Positions 55,946 to 64,000 of a stretch of DNA of 64,000 nucleotides are shown in pieces (the stretch's first letter is position 1; each line of letters begins with the position of its first letter). The stretch spans positions 1 to 64,000 of the forward strand of contig JALRHZ010000001.1 of assembly GCA_023259435.1 (NCBI GenBank). Direction: 5' to 3'. The stretch comes from Paracoccaceae bacterium. Its GTDB lineage: Bacteria > Pseudomonadota > Alphaproteobacteria > Rhodobacterales > Rhodobacteraceae. The notes below the pieces were generated by a model. It was not told the DNA's origin. It saw only the letters and a program-made list of their open reading frames with translations, and did no database searches. The translations under genes and the position numbers were made by a program.

Positions 55946-57316
55946 CTAATAGCTGTAATCCTTGAAGATTTGATTCAAATCTCCATCCCACTTGGTCAAG
56001 AAATCACGGATAAGCTCGTCCGCAGGTGACATGCCACTTTCAACACTATCCTGAAGGGCATTCAAAAAATGCGTCTCGTCTGGGATCATGCCTTGCGCGC
56101 CCGGTATGGCGCGGGCTTTTAGGCCAGCCATTGAAATTTCTAAGGCTTGTTTTGACAGTTCCAACATATTCAGGTTTCCGACGACGGCGCCTAGGCCATC
56201 TTCGGACGCAGCAATGCGCAAGGCCTCTCTGGTCTCGGCATCCCAATCCTTAACAAGATCCCACGCAGCATCCAAAGAGGTTTGATCGTATAACAAACCC
56301 ACCCAGAAAGCAGGAAGCGCGCAAATTCGGCGCCATGGACCGCCGTCTGCTCCACGCATTTCTATAAACTTCTTAGTACGCACCTCAGGAAAGGCCGTCG
56401 TCAAATGATCCGCCCAATCACTAAGCGTTGGAACTTCGCCGGGAAGCGCAGGAAGTTTTCCGTTCATAAAGTCACGAAATGATTGTCCGGTTGCATTGAT
56501 GTAGTTTCCATCTCGGTAGACGAAGTACATTGGCACATCCAACGCATATTGGACCCAAGCTTCGAACCCAAACCCCTCATCGAATACAAATGGTACCATG
56601 CCCGTCCGTGACGCATCTAGGTCGCGCCAAACGCGGCTGCGCCAGCTTTTGTGAGCGTTGATCTTGTTCTCAAAAAATGGAGAATTTGAAAATAGAGCTG
56701 TTGCAACAGGTTGAAGCGCAAGGCCGACGCGCATTTTCTTGGCCATGTCCGCCTCTGATGCAAAATCCAAATTTACTTGGACCGTGCAGGTGCGGTACAT
56801 CATGGTTTTTCCCATGGTCCCGACTTTGTCCATATACTCGGTCATGATGCGATACCGCCCTTTGGGCATCATCGGCATTTCGTCGTGGGTCCACGTCGGT
56901 GCCGCGCCAAGACCAATATAGCCGACCCCGATTTCATCTGCGATTTCTTTGACTTCTTTCAGGTGCGTATTCACCTCGTCACAGGTTTCGTGAATAGAGA
57001 CCAAAGGCGCACCCGATAGCTCAAGCTGACCGCCTGGCTCTAGAGATATATTGGCACCGTCTTTTTCTAAGCCAATAAGCTTATCTTGTTCCAAAACAGG
57101 AGCCCAACCATGGCGGTCCCGCAACCCCTCTAGCATCGCTCGCACGGACCGATCACCTTCATAGGGGAGAGGTTTCAACGTGTCTTTGCAATAACCAAAT
57201 TTCTCATGTTCAGTTCCAATGCGCCAATCTTCTTTTGGCTTACATCCGGATTCTAAGTACTCGGCCAATTGCTCAGGACGCTCGATTGGTCCGCCACCTG
57301 ATTGAGGAATAGACAT
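55946..57316 (-). CDS. gshA: Glutamate-cysteine ligase (plant/alphaproteobacterial type)
   Basis: A 456-aa enzyme for the first step of glutathione synthesis. It starts MSIPQSGGGPIERPEQLAEYLESGCKP; ISLEPGGQLELSGAPL and RYRIMTEYMDKVGTMGKTMMYRTCTVQVNLDFASEADM are the class signatures. The ATG at 57314-57316 is preferred over an ATG 24 bp upstream (MHDRTGVY). It is followed by motB after 83 bp; the two are probably not related. Confidence 0.94.
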   Translation of the reverse strand: MSIPQSGGGPIERPEQLAEYLESGCKPKEDWRIGTEHEKFGYCKDTLKPLPYEGDRSVRAMLEGLRDRHGWAPVLEQDKLIGLEKDGANISLEPGGQLELSGAPLVSIHETCDEVNTHLKEVKEIADEIGVGYIGLGAAPTWTHDEMPMMPKGRYRIMTEYMDKVGTMGKTMMYRTCTVQVNLDFASEADMAKKMRVGLALQPVATALFSNSPFFENKINAHKSWRSRVWRDLDASRTGMVPFVFDEGFGFEAWVQYALDVPMYFVYRDGNYINATGQSFRDFMNGKLPALPGEVPTLSDWADHLTTAFPEVRTKKFIEMRGADGGPWRRICALPAFWVGLLYDQTSLDAAWDLVKDWDAETREALRIAASEDGLGAVVGNLNMLELSKQALEISMAGLKARAIPGAQGMIPDETHFLNALQDSVESGMSPADELIRDFLTKWDGDLNQIFKDYSY

Positions 57317-57369
57317 GTAAACTCCCGTCCTGTCGTGCAATCGCCTGAATAACGGCTATGTGCAAAGTG

Positions 57370-57891
57370 TCAATGTAACACCACACCATCATCAGAGGTT
57401 GGTGGTCGTGTCCAGACATAAATGTGGCGCTCACGGTTTTGTTCCAGAGCAGAAAGAACTTTTTCCATCTTGATGCCTCTTAGCTCCATAAAAGCATCAA
57501 ACAACTGATTCACATCACGTGCATCAGTGGGAATTCTAAGACGCGTGGTGTTTCCCACTTCTAGAACCCAAAATTTTGAATGGCCCTCAGACACCAAGGC
57601 CACGCTATGAACGTCGTCTAAAGAGACAACTCCACCATTATTTGGACCAAAATACGAAAGTTCTCTTTCTCTCAATTGGACAACGCCCGACCCTGCTCCG
57701 GTCCCTTGAAACCGAACGCGCTGGATGGCAGCCACCAGGTAAACCGCACCAGTCAGACACAGACCGTAGCCCAACCATTGAGTTAACCCAAATGTGATCC
57801 ATGCCATCCATATGCCGATACAGATAATGGCAACTGCCAGCAGCACTTCGCGCCAGCGTCCAATCTGATCCAATGCCTCCCGCCGGATCAT
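57370..57891 (-). CDS. Small membrane protein, unrecognised
   Basis: A 173-aa protein with two adjacent membrane helices near residues 14-50 (LLAVAIICIGIWMAWITF and WLGYGLCLTGAVYLVAAI) and a beta-rich cytoplasmic part reminiscent of a PH-like domain (LRERELSYFGPNNGGVVSLDDVHSVALVSEG). The start is the ATG at 57889-57891, overlapping the rsmE stop as ATGA, so it is translated with rsmE. Function unknown; presence between rsmE and gshA suggests a conserved neighbourhood. Confidence 0.75.
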   Translation of the reverse strand: MIRREALDQIGRWREVLLAVAIICIGIWMAWITFGLTQWLGYGLCLTGAVYLVAAIQRVRFQGTGAGSGVVQLRERELSYFGPNNGGVVSLDDVHSVALVSEGHSKFWVLEVGNTTRLRIPTDARDVNQLFDAFMELRGIKMEKVLSALEQNRERHIYVWTRPPTSDDGVVLH

Positions 57892-58610
57892 GTCCAATCT
57901 CCTAACTTGGCTTGCCATAGCGCCATTGCTGCGACCGCCGCAGTATCAGCGCGTAAAATCCGCGGTCCAAGGCTTATGACATGCGCGTTGGGATGCGCGG
58001 CAAGGCGCGCACGTTCTCTGTCAGAAAAACCGCCCTCAGGCCCAATAAAGATCCCCCAAGGCCCCTTTGGCAAATTATCCAAACTATGCGCCGTGGCGAG
58101 CTGTGTCTCATCGCAAAATAAAATATGCCGCTCAGCGGGCCACTGATTTAGTAGGGTGTCCAACCGCATCAGGTCATCGACCTGCGGAACAAACGTGCCT
58201 CCACACTGCTCGGCCGCCTCAATGGCATGCGCCTGAAGCCGATCTTGACGGATGCGCTCTGAATTCGTGAAATCGGTTTGCATCGGCATAATCCGCGCGG
58301 CGCCCATCTCGGTTGCTTTTTCGACAATAAAATCAGTTCTAGCTTTTTTGATTGGGGCAAATACCAACCATAAATCAGGCGGCATCTGCAATGGTTTGGT
58401 CTGTTCTAGACATTCTAACGTTCCGGTCCGTTTACCTGCCTGTGTAATACGGGCAAGGTATTCTCCGTCCTTGCCATTGAACAGTGCAACCATTCCACCT
58501 TCTACTTGGCGCATGACGCCAAAAAGATAATGTGCCTGATCGCGATCCAAGGGAACCGATTGCGCAACCCCCAAGGGGTGATCTACATAGAGTCTAATTT
58601 TAGCGGTCAT
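57888..58610 (-). CDS. rsmE: 16S rRNA (uracil1498-N3)-methyltransferase
   Basis: A 240-aa SPOUT methyltransferase. The PUA-like N-terminus has RLYVDHPL and ALFNGKDGEYLARI; the SPOUT knot carries PIKKARTDFIVEKATEMGAARIMPM, GIFIGPEGGFSDRER and SLGPRILRADTAAVAA, all RsmE hallmarks. The ATG at 58608-58610 is chosen. It is divergent from ubiA with only 11 bp between starts. Confidence 0.95.
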   Translation of the reverse strand: MTAKIRLYVDHPLGVAQSVPLDRDQAHYLFGVMRQVEGGMVALFNGKDGEYLARITQAGKRTGTLECLEQTKPLQMPPDLWLVFAPIKKARTDFIVEKATEMGAARIMPMQTDFTNSERIRQDRLQAHAIEAAEQCGGTFVPQVDDLMRLDTLLNQWPAERHILFCDETQLATAHSLDNLPKGPWGIFIGPEGGFSDRERARLAAHPNAHVISLGPRILRADTAAVAAMALWQAKLGDWT

Positions 58611-58621
58611 GGAGCCAACAT

Positions 58622-59569
58622 ATGTCCGACAAAGCGCCAATACCAGAGGTCAATTCACATGTTGCAGATGCGGTGAAGGGAAATTGGGTGGACACACGAG
58701 CGCCAGAATGGACGCGCCCTTTTCTACGCCTGTCCCGCGCAGATCGTCCGATTGGAACGTGGCTTTTGCTATTGCCATGTTGGTGGGGGCTTTTGCTTGG
58801 AATGTTGCAAACGAACACTGCGTCTTGGCATGATCTTTGGATCTTTTTTGGGTGCGGGATTGGTGCATTTGTGATGCGGGGCGCTGGATGTACTTGGAAT
58901 GATATCACCGATCGCGATTTTGATGGTCAGGTGGAACGCACCAAATCAAGGCCACTGCCCTCAGGCCAAGTTAGCCCACGACAAGCCGTATTCTGGATGG
59001 GGCTACAGGCCTTGGTGGGTCTGCTGATACTTTTGACACTCAATACACCCGCAATCCTTATGGGCGTAATTTCCCTTGGTCCTGTACTAATCTATCCATT
59101 CGCAAAACGGTTCACATGGTGGCCACAGGTCTTTTTAGGGATCGCGTTCAATTGGGGCGCCCTCTTGGCCTATGTGGCCCACACCGGAGCGTTACAGTGG
59201 CCTGCTGTTATATTATACATGTCAGGGATTCTTTGGACCCTGTATTATGATACGATATACGCCCATCAAGACACCGAAGACGACGCACTGATCGGGATCA
59301 AAAGCACTGCACGTTTGTTTGGCGAAAACAGTCGGCTCTGGCTTTATTCATTTCTTATTCTTTCAACTCTTGCACTATGGTGGGCTATTTCGATAGCCAC
59401 AACAGGGTGGGTAACATATATTGCGCCTATCGGTTTCGGCCTTCATATGGTTTGGCAAATGCGTCAATTCGATCCCAATAACAGCCAATCCTTGCTGCAT
59501 CTGTTCCGTTCAAATCGAGATGCAGGCCTGATACCAGTGCTATTTTTCGCCATAGCCTTAGTCCTGTGA
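58622..59569 (+). CDS. ubiA: 4-hydroxybenzoate polyprenyltransferase
   Basis: A 315-aa integral membrane prenyltransferase that joins the polyprenyl chain to 4-hydroxybenzoate. Two Asp-rich motifs are seen: NDITDRDFD near 98-106 and the second around DTEDD (about 218-222), with about eight hydrophobic helices. The start is the ATG at 58622, 11 bp from the rsmE start on the other strand, so the promoters overlap the coding sequences. Confidence 0.95.
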   Translation: MSDKAPIPEVNSHVADAVKGNWVDTRAPEWTRPFLRLSRADRPIGTWLLLLPCWWGLLLGMLQTNTASWHDLWIFFGCGIGAFVMRGAGCTWNDITDRDFDGQVERTKSRPLPSGQVSPRQAVFWMGLQALVGLLILLTLNTPAILMGVISLGPVLIYPFAKRFTWWPQVFLGIAFNWGALLAYVAHTGALQWPAVILYMSGILWTLYYDTIYAHQDTEDDALIGIKSTARLFGENSRLWLYSFLILSTLALWWAISIATTGWVTYIAPIGFGLHMVWQMRQFDPNNSQSLLHLFRSNRDAGLIPVLFFAIALVL

Positions 59570-59621
59570 TTGATTGCACGTCATTTAAGGCGTAGAACAA
59601 CTTTAGCCAGTTGGGGACACT

Positions 59622-61484
59622 ATGCGGATATCTTCGATTTTACTTTCAGCTTTTGCATTGCTGTGCGGCGCGGCTTTGGCCGGATTGACCGCTTATTTTT
59701 CTGCAATTGTTGTTGAGGACAATTCAAAAAGCGCTGTACAAATTGCATTAGCGGAACAGGGTTTGACTTGGGGAAACGTGGATGTGGACGGTTTGCAGGT
59801 CTTTGTGCATGGAACCGCTCCGACAGAAGTTGATCGGTTCAAAGCATTAACTGTTGCGGCAACCGTTGTTGATTCTGCGCGCGTTATTGACCAAATCGAC
59901 ATCGAAGATCTGTCACCGGTAAAGGTGCCAGAGTTTAAAATTACACTTTTGAAAAACGGCGGTGGTGTGTCGGCCATTGGCTTGTTGCCTGCCTCAACAC
60001 GCAAAGAGGCCCTGTTAGAAGAACTACAAGTCGTTGCGGCGGAAAGAGCCGTATCGGATTTGTTGGACCTTGCAAGCTATCCTGCGCCCACCCATTGGAA
60101 TGCACATCTTGTCTTTGGCGTCGAAACATTATCCTTGTTGGATCAGGCGCAAATTTCTGTGTCTTCTACGAACGTTGACATCGCGGGCCTAGTCTCCGAT
60201 CCCGCAAAGCGTGGCAGCATTGAAACGAAAATTCGTGCGTCTCTTCCTGAAACGGCGACACTGACGTTAAACCTAATGTCACCTCGACCAGTAATCTCCC
60301 CCTATGCGTTTAGGGCTGTAAAAACCGACACCGGCGTGCGTGTAGATGCATGTTCTGTCCCGTCTGAAAAGATTAAAGAGGAAATTGAAGCTACTCTCAA
60401 AGCAGATCTAGGTGCCGAACCTACCTGTCGCATTGGGCTGGGTATGCCGACATCAGAATGGCCAAACGCAGTAAGCGCAGCAGCCAAAGCATTGGGCGCC
60501 GTTGAACAAGGTGACGTGACGCTTTCGGACACTCGGCTACGGCTATTTGTGACCCAATCAACATCAGAAGACGCTTTTAACAAAACACGGGCCAAGTTGC
60601 TAAACGATTTGCCCGCAGGCTATGAGCTTCAAGCAGTATTAGAGGCTCCTGAAACCGAAACTGACGTTTCTACGTTAGAAACAACGATTACTATTAGCCC
60701 TGAGGGGTCCGTGCAAATTCGGGGCCCCTTGCGTGATGAACTTTCTGAACTAACGGTTAAAAGTATGGCAGAAGCCCGCTTTGGTGCAGACAAAGTGCGC
60801 GTGGCCTCACGGCTTGATCCCTCTATCCCCCGCAATTGGGGGGCGAGTGTTCTAGCCGTTGTCGAAGCCTCAGCACAGCTAAGCCAAGGCGTCGCAATAC
60901 TGGATAATGAAAGCATATCTATCAAAGGGCAGTCCAACATAGCGAGCGTGAACTCTGATATTGCGGGTTTACTGAGTGAAAAGCTCGGGACATCGCACCA
61001 ATATCAAATCAATGTGACCTATATCGAACCACCTATAGCGCCCGAGGATATCGTTTTGGCGCAAGATATCTGCGTTGATCGAATTGGTGACATCCTCAGC
61101 ACCCAGAAAATCAATTTTGAACCAGGGTCCGACCGTGTAGACTTAGCTGGCAAGAAGATCCTTGATGATATTGCAGAGATATTGAAATCTTGCGGCCAAA
61201 TTGAGCTTGAGATCGCAGGTCACACCGACAGCCAAGGCCGCGAAGAAATGAACCGCCAATTAAGCCAATCGCGGGCCCAAGCGGTTTTATTTGAATTGCA
61301 AAATCGCCGCGTCCTCACCACGAATATGGTGGCAAAAGGCTATGGCGAGAGCGAACCGATTGCTGACAACGCCTCTGAAGAGGGTCGCGAAGCAAATCGC
61401 CGTATCGAGTTTAAACTAGTCGAAAACACCGGTCCAGAACCTTCGGATCAGACACAAGAGGCCAACACAGATGGACAGAACTGA
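59622..61484 (+). CDS. BON/OmpA-domain envelope protein
   Basis: A 620-aa protein. Residues 1-26 are a signal or anchor sequence (SILLSAFALLCGAALAGLTAYF). The long centre shows repeated BON-like alpha/beta units with recurring motifs (VVDSARVIDQIDI, VEASAQLSQGVAILDN), then an OmpA-type peptidoglycan-binding domain at about 495-605 with FEPGSDRVDLAGKKILDDIAEIL, GHTDSQGREEMNRQLSQSRAQAV and NRRIEFKLV. It would sit in the periplasm or outer face of the inner membrane, bound to peptidoglycan. It overlaps the next small gene by 14 bp. Confidence 0.88.
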   Translation: MRISSILLSAFALLCGAALAGLTAYFSAIVVEDNSKSAVQIALAEQGLTWGNVDVDGLQVFVHGTAPTEVDRFKALTVAATVVDSARVIDQIDIEDLSPVKVPEFKITLLKNGGGVSAIGLLPASTRKEALLEELQVVAAERAVSDLLDLASYPAPTHWNAHLVFGVETLSLLDQAQISVSSTNVDIAGLVSDPAKRGSIETKIRASLPETATLTLNLMSPRPVISPYAFRAVKTDTGVRVDACSVPSEKIKEEIEATLKADLGAEPTCRIGLGMPTSEWPNAVSAAAKALGAVEQGDVTLSDTRLRLFVTQSTSEDAFNKTRAKLLNDLPAGYELQAVLEAPETETDVSTLETTITISPEGSVQIRGPLRDELSELTVKSMAEARFGADKVRVASRLDPSIPRNWGASVLAVVEASAQLSQGVAILDNESISIKGQSNIASVNSDIAGLLSEKLGTSHQYQINVTYIEPPIAPEDIVLAQDICVDRIGDILSTQKINFEPGSDRVDLAGKKILDDIAEILKSCGQIELEIAGHTDSQGREEMNRQLSQSRAQAVLFELQNRRVLTTNMVAKGYGESEPIADNASEEGREANRRIEFKLVENTGPEPSDQTQEANTDGQN

Positions 61485-61800
61485 GCTTATCGTTGCAACC
61501 GCCATTATCCTGTTCATCGCCTTTGTGTTGGGCTGGTTCAGTCATTGGTTGGTACATCGCTTTACCCGCGTGTCAAAAGCAGACCTTTCTGAATTCGAAC
61601 GCATGTCTCAAGAATTGCATGAAGCAGAGGAAACTCGGGATCAAGCCATCACATATCTGCAACAGCGCGAATCTGAATTGACGAGTCAGCTTGCCCAAAC
61701 CGAGGCCGAACTAAGGGCTGCGATGGAAGGGGTGCGTGAGGCGCGGCTTGAGGCGGAAGAACTACGGGCCTACATCGAAAAGATTTCGCAGGGAAAATAA
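61471..61800 (+). CDS. Membrane-anchored coiled-coil protein
   Basis: A 109-aa protein with one membrane helix (about residues 5-24, LIVATAIILFIAFVLGWF) and a long helical, Glu- and Gln-rich coiled coil (35-108). It overlaps the OmpA-like gene by 14 bp and lies in the other frame, so translation is coupled and a joint envelope function is likely. No family name can be given with confidence. Confidence 0.75.
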   Translation: MDRTELIVATAIILFIAFVLGWFSHWLVHRFTRVSKADLSEFERMSQELHEAEETRDQAITYLQQRESELTSQLAQTEAELRAAMEGVREARLEAEELRAYIEKISQGK

Positions 61801-61801
61801 A

Positions 61802-62245
61802 TCACCACCTGCTAAGGGCATCTTCATCTTCTGACTTTGCCTCGACCCAAGTCGTTTTGTCGGCGGTCACTTCTTTTTTCCAAAATGGGGCGCGGCTTTT
61901 CAGGTAATCCATCAAAAATTCTGCGGCCTGAAACGCGTCAACACGATGAGGCGCCGCTGTGGCAACCATCATGATCATATCACCAGGTCTCAACACACCA
62001 TACCGGTGAATGACCAATACATCCCCCAATGACCAACGCTCTTTTGCTTGGTTTGCATAGGTCTCAATCGCCTTTTCCGTCATACCCGGATAATGCTCGA
62101 TTTCCATATAATCGAGATCATCGGTGTCAGAATCCCGCACCACGCCAGTAAAGGTAACAATCGCACCCATATGCGCATGACCAGAGGCAAATTCTTGGGC
62201 TATCTCTCCAAATGTAAAAGGGGCGTCCTGAACGCGGATATCCAT
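61802..62245 (-). CDS. moaE: Molybdopterin synthase catalytic subunit
   Basis: A 147-aa MoaE that transfers sulfur from MoaD to precursor Z. Conserved sequence includes GAIVTFTGVVRD, YPGMTEKAIETYA, VLVIHRYGVLRPGD and the active-site lysine in FWKKEVTADKTTWVEA. It lies 2 bp after moaD on the minus strand and starts as ATG at 62243-62245. Confidence 0.95.
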   Translation of the reverse strand: MDIRVQDAPFTFGEIAQEFASGHAHMGAIVTFTGVVRDSDTDDLDYMEIEHYPGMTEKAIETYANQAKERWSLGDVLVIHRYGVLRPGDMIMMVATAAPHRVDAFQAAEFLMDYLKSRAPFWKKEVTADKTTWVEAKSEDEDALSRW

Positions 62246-62247
62246 TG

Positions 62248-62496
62248 TTATCCCCCAGTCATTGGCGGGAAAAACGCAACCTCGGATACACCCTCTAGGG
62301 ACGTATTCAGATCTTCGATCAGCTCTTGATCAAGTGCAACTCGGATCGCAGACATATCCGAAAACGCAAGGTCATAACGATCTTCTCGCTGTCGCAACTC
62401 AGATATCAATTCCAATACGGTGGACGCATCAGAGGCAAACTCTTCTTTGGGCAAGCCAATTCGTTCGCGTACCCATGCAAAATACATCAACCGCAT
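62248..62496 (-). CDS. moaD: Molybdopterin synthase sulfur carrier subunit
   Basis: An 82-aa ubiquitin-like protein. It ends in the Gly-Gly tail (FFPPMTGG) that is adenylated and thiocarboxylated. The start MRLMYFAWVRERIGLPKEEF is typical of MoaD. It lies between pgsA and moaE, 6 bp after the pgsA stop, on the minus strand. Confidence 0.94.
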   Translation of the reverse strand: MRLMYFAWVRERIGLPKEEFASDASTVLELISELRQREDRYDLAFSDMSAIRVALDQELIEDLNTSLEGVSEVAFFPPMTGG

Positions 62497-62502
62497 TTTG
62501 AT

Positions 62503-63156
62503 CTATCCTTCCAAAAATGGCTTTGCTTTGCGGAAATAATCCCATCCAGTGATGATCGTTAAAATAGACGCGATCCACAACAAAACAATGCCAAACCATC
62601 CAGACCAATTCATCGCATGAAAAAAGTAACGTATATTGAATAGATCTTCTTCTTTGCCTGAAAGGATATCTTGGACGATTGACGCGTCCATCCCAATCAC
62701 ATTAATACCAAAATGATGTTCAAAGACGCCATGTGAAAACAGGACAGATATGGCGATCATTTGTGCGGTGGTTTTCCATTTGGCTAATTGCGTCACCTTA
62801 AGGGTGCCAGCCGTATCACCTAGAAATTCACGCAATCCGGACACGAAAACTTCGCGAAACAAAATCATCGTCGCAGGCAAAACCAGCCAAGGAGACATAC
62901 TTGAATATCCAACAATGACCATAAGCGCGATAACCACCATTGCCTTATCTGCAATAGGGTCCAACATAGCGCCAAGTTTGGTCTCTTGTTTCCATAGTCG
63001 TGCAAGATACCCATCAAACCAATCTGTGATTGCAGCTGATAAAAACAACAACAAAGCAAACCAGTCGGCGTAGGGCCGTTGAAGATACAAAAACATAACA
63101 GCAACCGCAGGTGCGGCAATTAATCGTAACACTGTTAAGATCGTTGGAAAATTCAA
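62503..63156 (-). CDS. pgsA: CDP-diacylglycerol-glycerol-3-phosphate 3-phosphatidyltransferase
   Basis: A 217-aa membrane enzyme of the CDP-alcohol phosphatidyltransferase family, making phosphatidylglycerol phosphate. The catalytic motif D-(X)2-D-G-(X)2-A-R-(X)8-G-(X)3-D-(X)3-D is seen as DWFDGYLARLWKQETKLGAMLDPIADK near residues 44-70. About five helices follow. The start is a TTG (63154-63156), unusual but supported by the family start NFPTILTVLRL; no ATG lies nearby in frame. Confidence 0.93.
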   Translation of the reverse strand: MNFPTILTVLRLIAAPAVAVMFLYLQRPYADWFALLLFLSAAITDWFDGYLARLWKQETKLGAMLDPIADKAMVVIALMVIVGYSSMSPWLVLPATMILFREVFVSGLREFLGDTAGTLKVTQLAKWKTTAQMIAISVLFSHGVFEHHFGINVIGMDASIVQDILSGKEEDLFNIRYFFHAMNWSGWFGIVLLWIASILTIITGWDYFRKAKPFLEG

Positions 63157-63250
63157 AGTGCTAACCCCGCTTTAATACGTTTCTTAAACAGTATTTTTGC
63201 ACATCTCCAGTGACTTGTTTGAAAATTTTTTGAAAATCACGATATATGCG

Positions 63251-63262
63251 TGATACGTATCA
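63251..63262. promoter_or_regulatory. Candidate FNR/Crp-type operator upstream of the copper ATPase
   Basis: TGATACGTATCA is a perfect 12-bp palindrome that keeps the FNR-like core TGAT-N4-ATCA. It ends 17 bp before the ATPase ATG and would lie at or below the promoter, so it may repress or activate depending on the start site. An alternative owner is the divergent pgsA gene. Confidence 0.35.
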
Positions 63263-63279
63263 GTTGAAAGCAGGGCCTT

Positions 63280-64000
63280 ATGTCTCAGACACTTCAATTC
63301 CAAGTGACAAACCTTAATTGTGCTGGGTGTGCTGGCCGTGCCGAACGCGCAATTGCATCGGTAGATGGGGTCCAAAACACCTCTGTCAACCTTGCGACAC
63401 ACATGGCCTCGGCAACACTTACGCAGCAGAATTTTTCAGAAATTTTAAATGCCCTTGAGCACGCTGGCTATCCGGCCAAATCTGAGACCTTTCGCCTAAC
63501 TATCGAGGGCATGACCTGTGCCACATGTGCTCGGCGTGTTGAAGATGCGATTAGTCAGGTTCCTTATGTCACAGAAGCATCAGTCAACTTTGCAACAAAC
63601 GTTGCAACGGTATCAGTGCCAAAAAATGTTGTCTCTGCGAAAGAGCTTATACGAGCCGTCGCCAAAGTAGGATACGTTGCACGGGCGCACGATGCTCAGC
63701 ACACGCACGATACCGACCATCTTAAAACGGCCCAAGCATTGCAAAAAGATGTCATCCTATCTGCTGTGCTGACGTTACCCATATTTGTGGTCGAAATGGG
63801 GGGGCATATGTTCCCAAGTGTTCACCATTTCATCACAGCAACCATTGGCCAACAACTTGTTTGGACCATATCCTGCCTATTGGCCGCACTTATACTGGCC
63901 TTTCCTGGACGCGTGTTTTTAACAAAGGGTCTACCGGCGCTTATGCGTGGGACACCTGAAATGAACACATTGGTTGCCATTGGTACCTTGGCCGCCTTTT
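63280..64000 (+). CDS. Copper-translocating P-type ATPase, N-terminal part (runs off window)
   Basis: The first 240 residues are inside the window. Two heavy-metal-associated domains come first, with NCAGC (about residues 13-17) and TCATC in GMTCATCARRVEDA (about 76-89), followed by a His-rich linker (HDAQHTHDTDH) and the first membrane helices (about 155-175 and 190-212). The start of the transduction region EMNTLVAIGTLAAF is the usual CopA sequence. It exports Cu(I) from the cytoplasm or loads cuproenzymes; the two N-terminal sites and this order match CopA. Start: ATG at 63280. Confidence 0.92.
   Translation, partial: MSQTLQFQVTNLNCAGCAGRAERAIASVDGVQNTSVNLATHMASATLTQQNFSEILNALEHAGYPAKSETFRLTIEGMTCATCARRVEDAISQVPYVTEASVNFATNVATVSVPKNVVSAKELIRAVAKVGYVARAHDAQHTHDTDHLKTAQALQKDVILSAVLTLPIFVVEMGGHMFPSVHHFITATIGQQLVWTISCLLAALILAFPGRVFLTKGLPALMRGTPEMNTLVAIGTLAAF

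Overview
The window is an uninterrupted piece of a marine alphaproteobacterial chromosome, most likely from the Rhodobacterales (Roseobacter group). The basis is gene content and order: rpsT-dnaA-dnaN-recF-gyrB in one direction, divergent hemD/tsaD with an alphaproteobacterial HemY and COG4223 mitofilin-like protein, a serB/serC-serA block, plant-type GshA, ubiE-ubiB, DUF2853, and moderate GC with AT-rich spacers. I see no rRNA, tRNA, CRISPR array, prophage or complete insertion sequence.

Layout. 1-5244: a partial HisA-like protein, glycerate kinase (gckA), a MarR regulator, a THUMP-type RNA methyltransferase, then an adducin-like class II aldolase overlapping a PHP phosphoesterase. 5245-11507: a lysophospholipid acyltransferase, a protein phosphatase, acetoacetyl-CoA synthetase, an MsbA-like exporter and an unrecognised protein. 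11740-25348: a self-contained amino-sugar island. It has a binding-protein ABC importer, a cytoplasmic GH20 hexosaminidase with its GntR/UTRA regulator transcribed divergently, an NAD-type oxidoreductase, two SIS deaminase/isomerases, a ROK kinase, a KbaZ/AgaZ protein and a NagA deacetylase. The set reads as uptake and breakdown of GalNAc- and/or GlcNAc-containing oligosaccharides to central sugar phosphates.

25527-32852: hemY, a mitofilin-like protein, hemD, tsaD-gpsA-yciI-EVE, DUF1761, a spacer full of hairpins, and DUF2853. 33016-40885: ahcY, a 474-bp spacer, DUF808, serB, serC, serA and an MFS transporter. The serC leader has tandem hairpins that fit the alphaproteobacterial serC RNA motif. 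40961-48497: the replication block gyrB, lysE-type exporter, recF, dnaN, dnaA and rpsT (all minus strand). The dnaA-rpsT spacer is the best candidate here for an origin or dnaA control region, but lacks perfect DnaA boxes.

48594-53510: enoyl-CoA hydratase, mutM, ubiE-ubiB and an APH-like kinase. 53552-55862: a small flagellar block (motB, fliK-like, flgD) in which motB is broken by one base in a run of five G. 55946-64000: gshA, a small membrane protein, rsmE, ubiA, a BON/OmpA envelope protein with a coiled-coil partner, moaE-moaD, pgsA and the start of a copper P-type ATPase with a TGAT-N4-ATCA palindrome upstream.

Most of the window is ordinary core chromosome. The accessory parts are the amino-sugar island, the aldolase-PHP pair and the flagellar remnant. 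The items most worth a second look are the motB frameshift, the amino-sugar pathway with its oxidoreductase, the serC leader, the hairpin cluster at 32295-32488 and the HisA paralogue with Glu at the catalytic Asp position.
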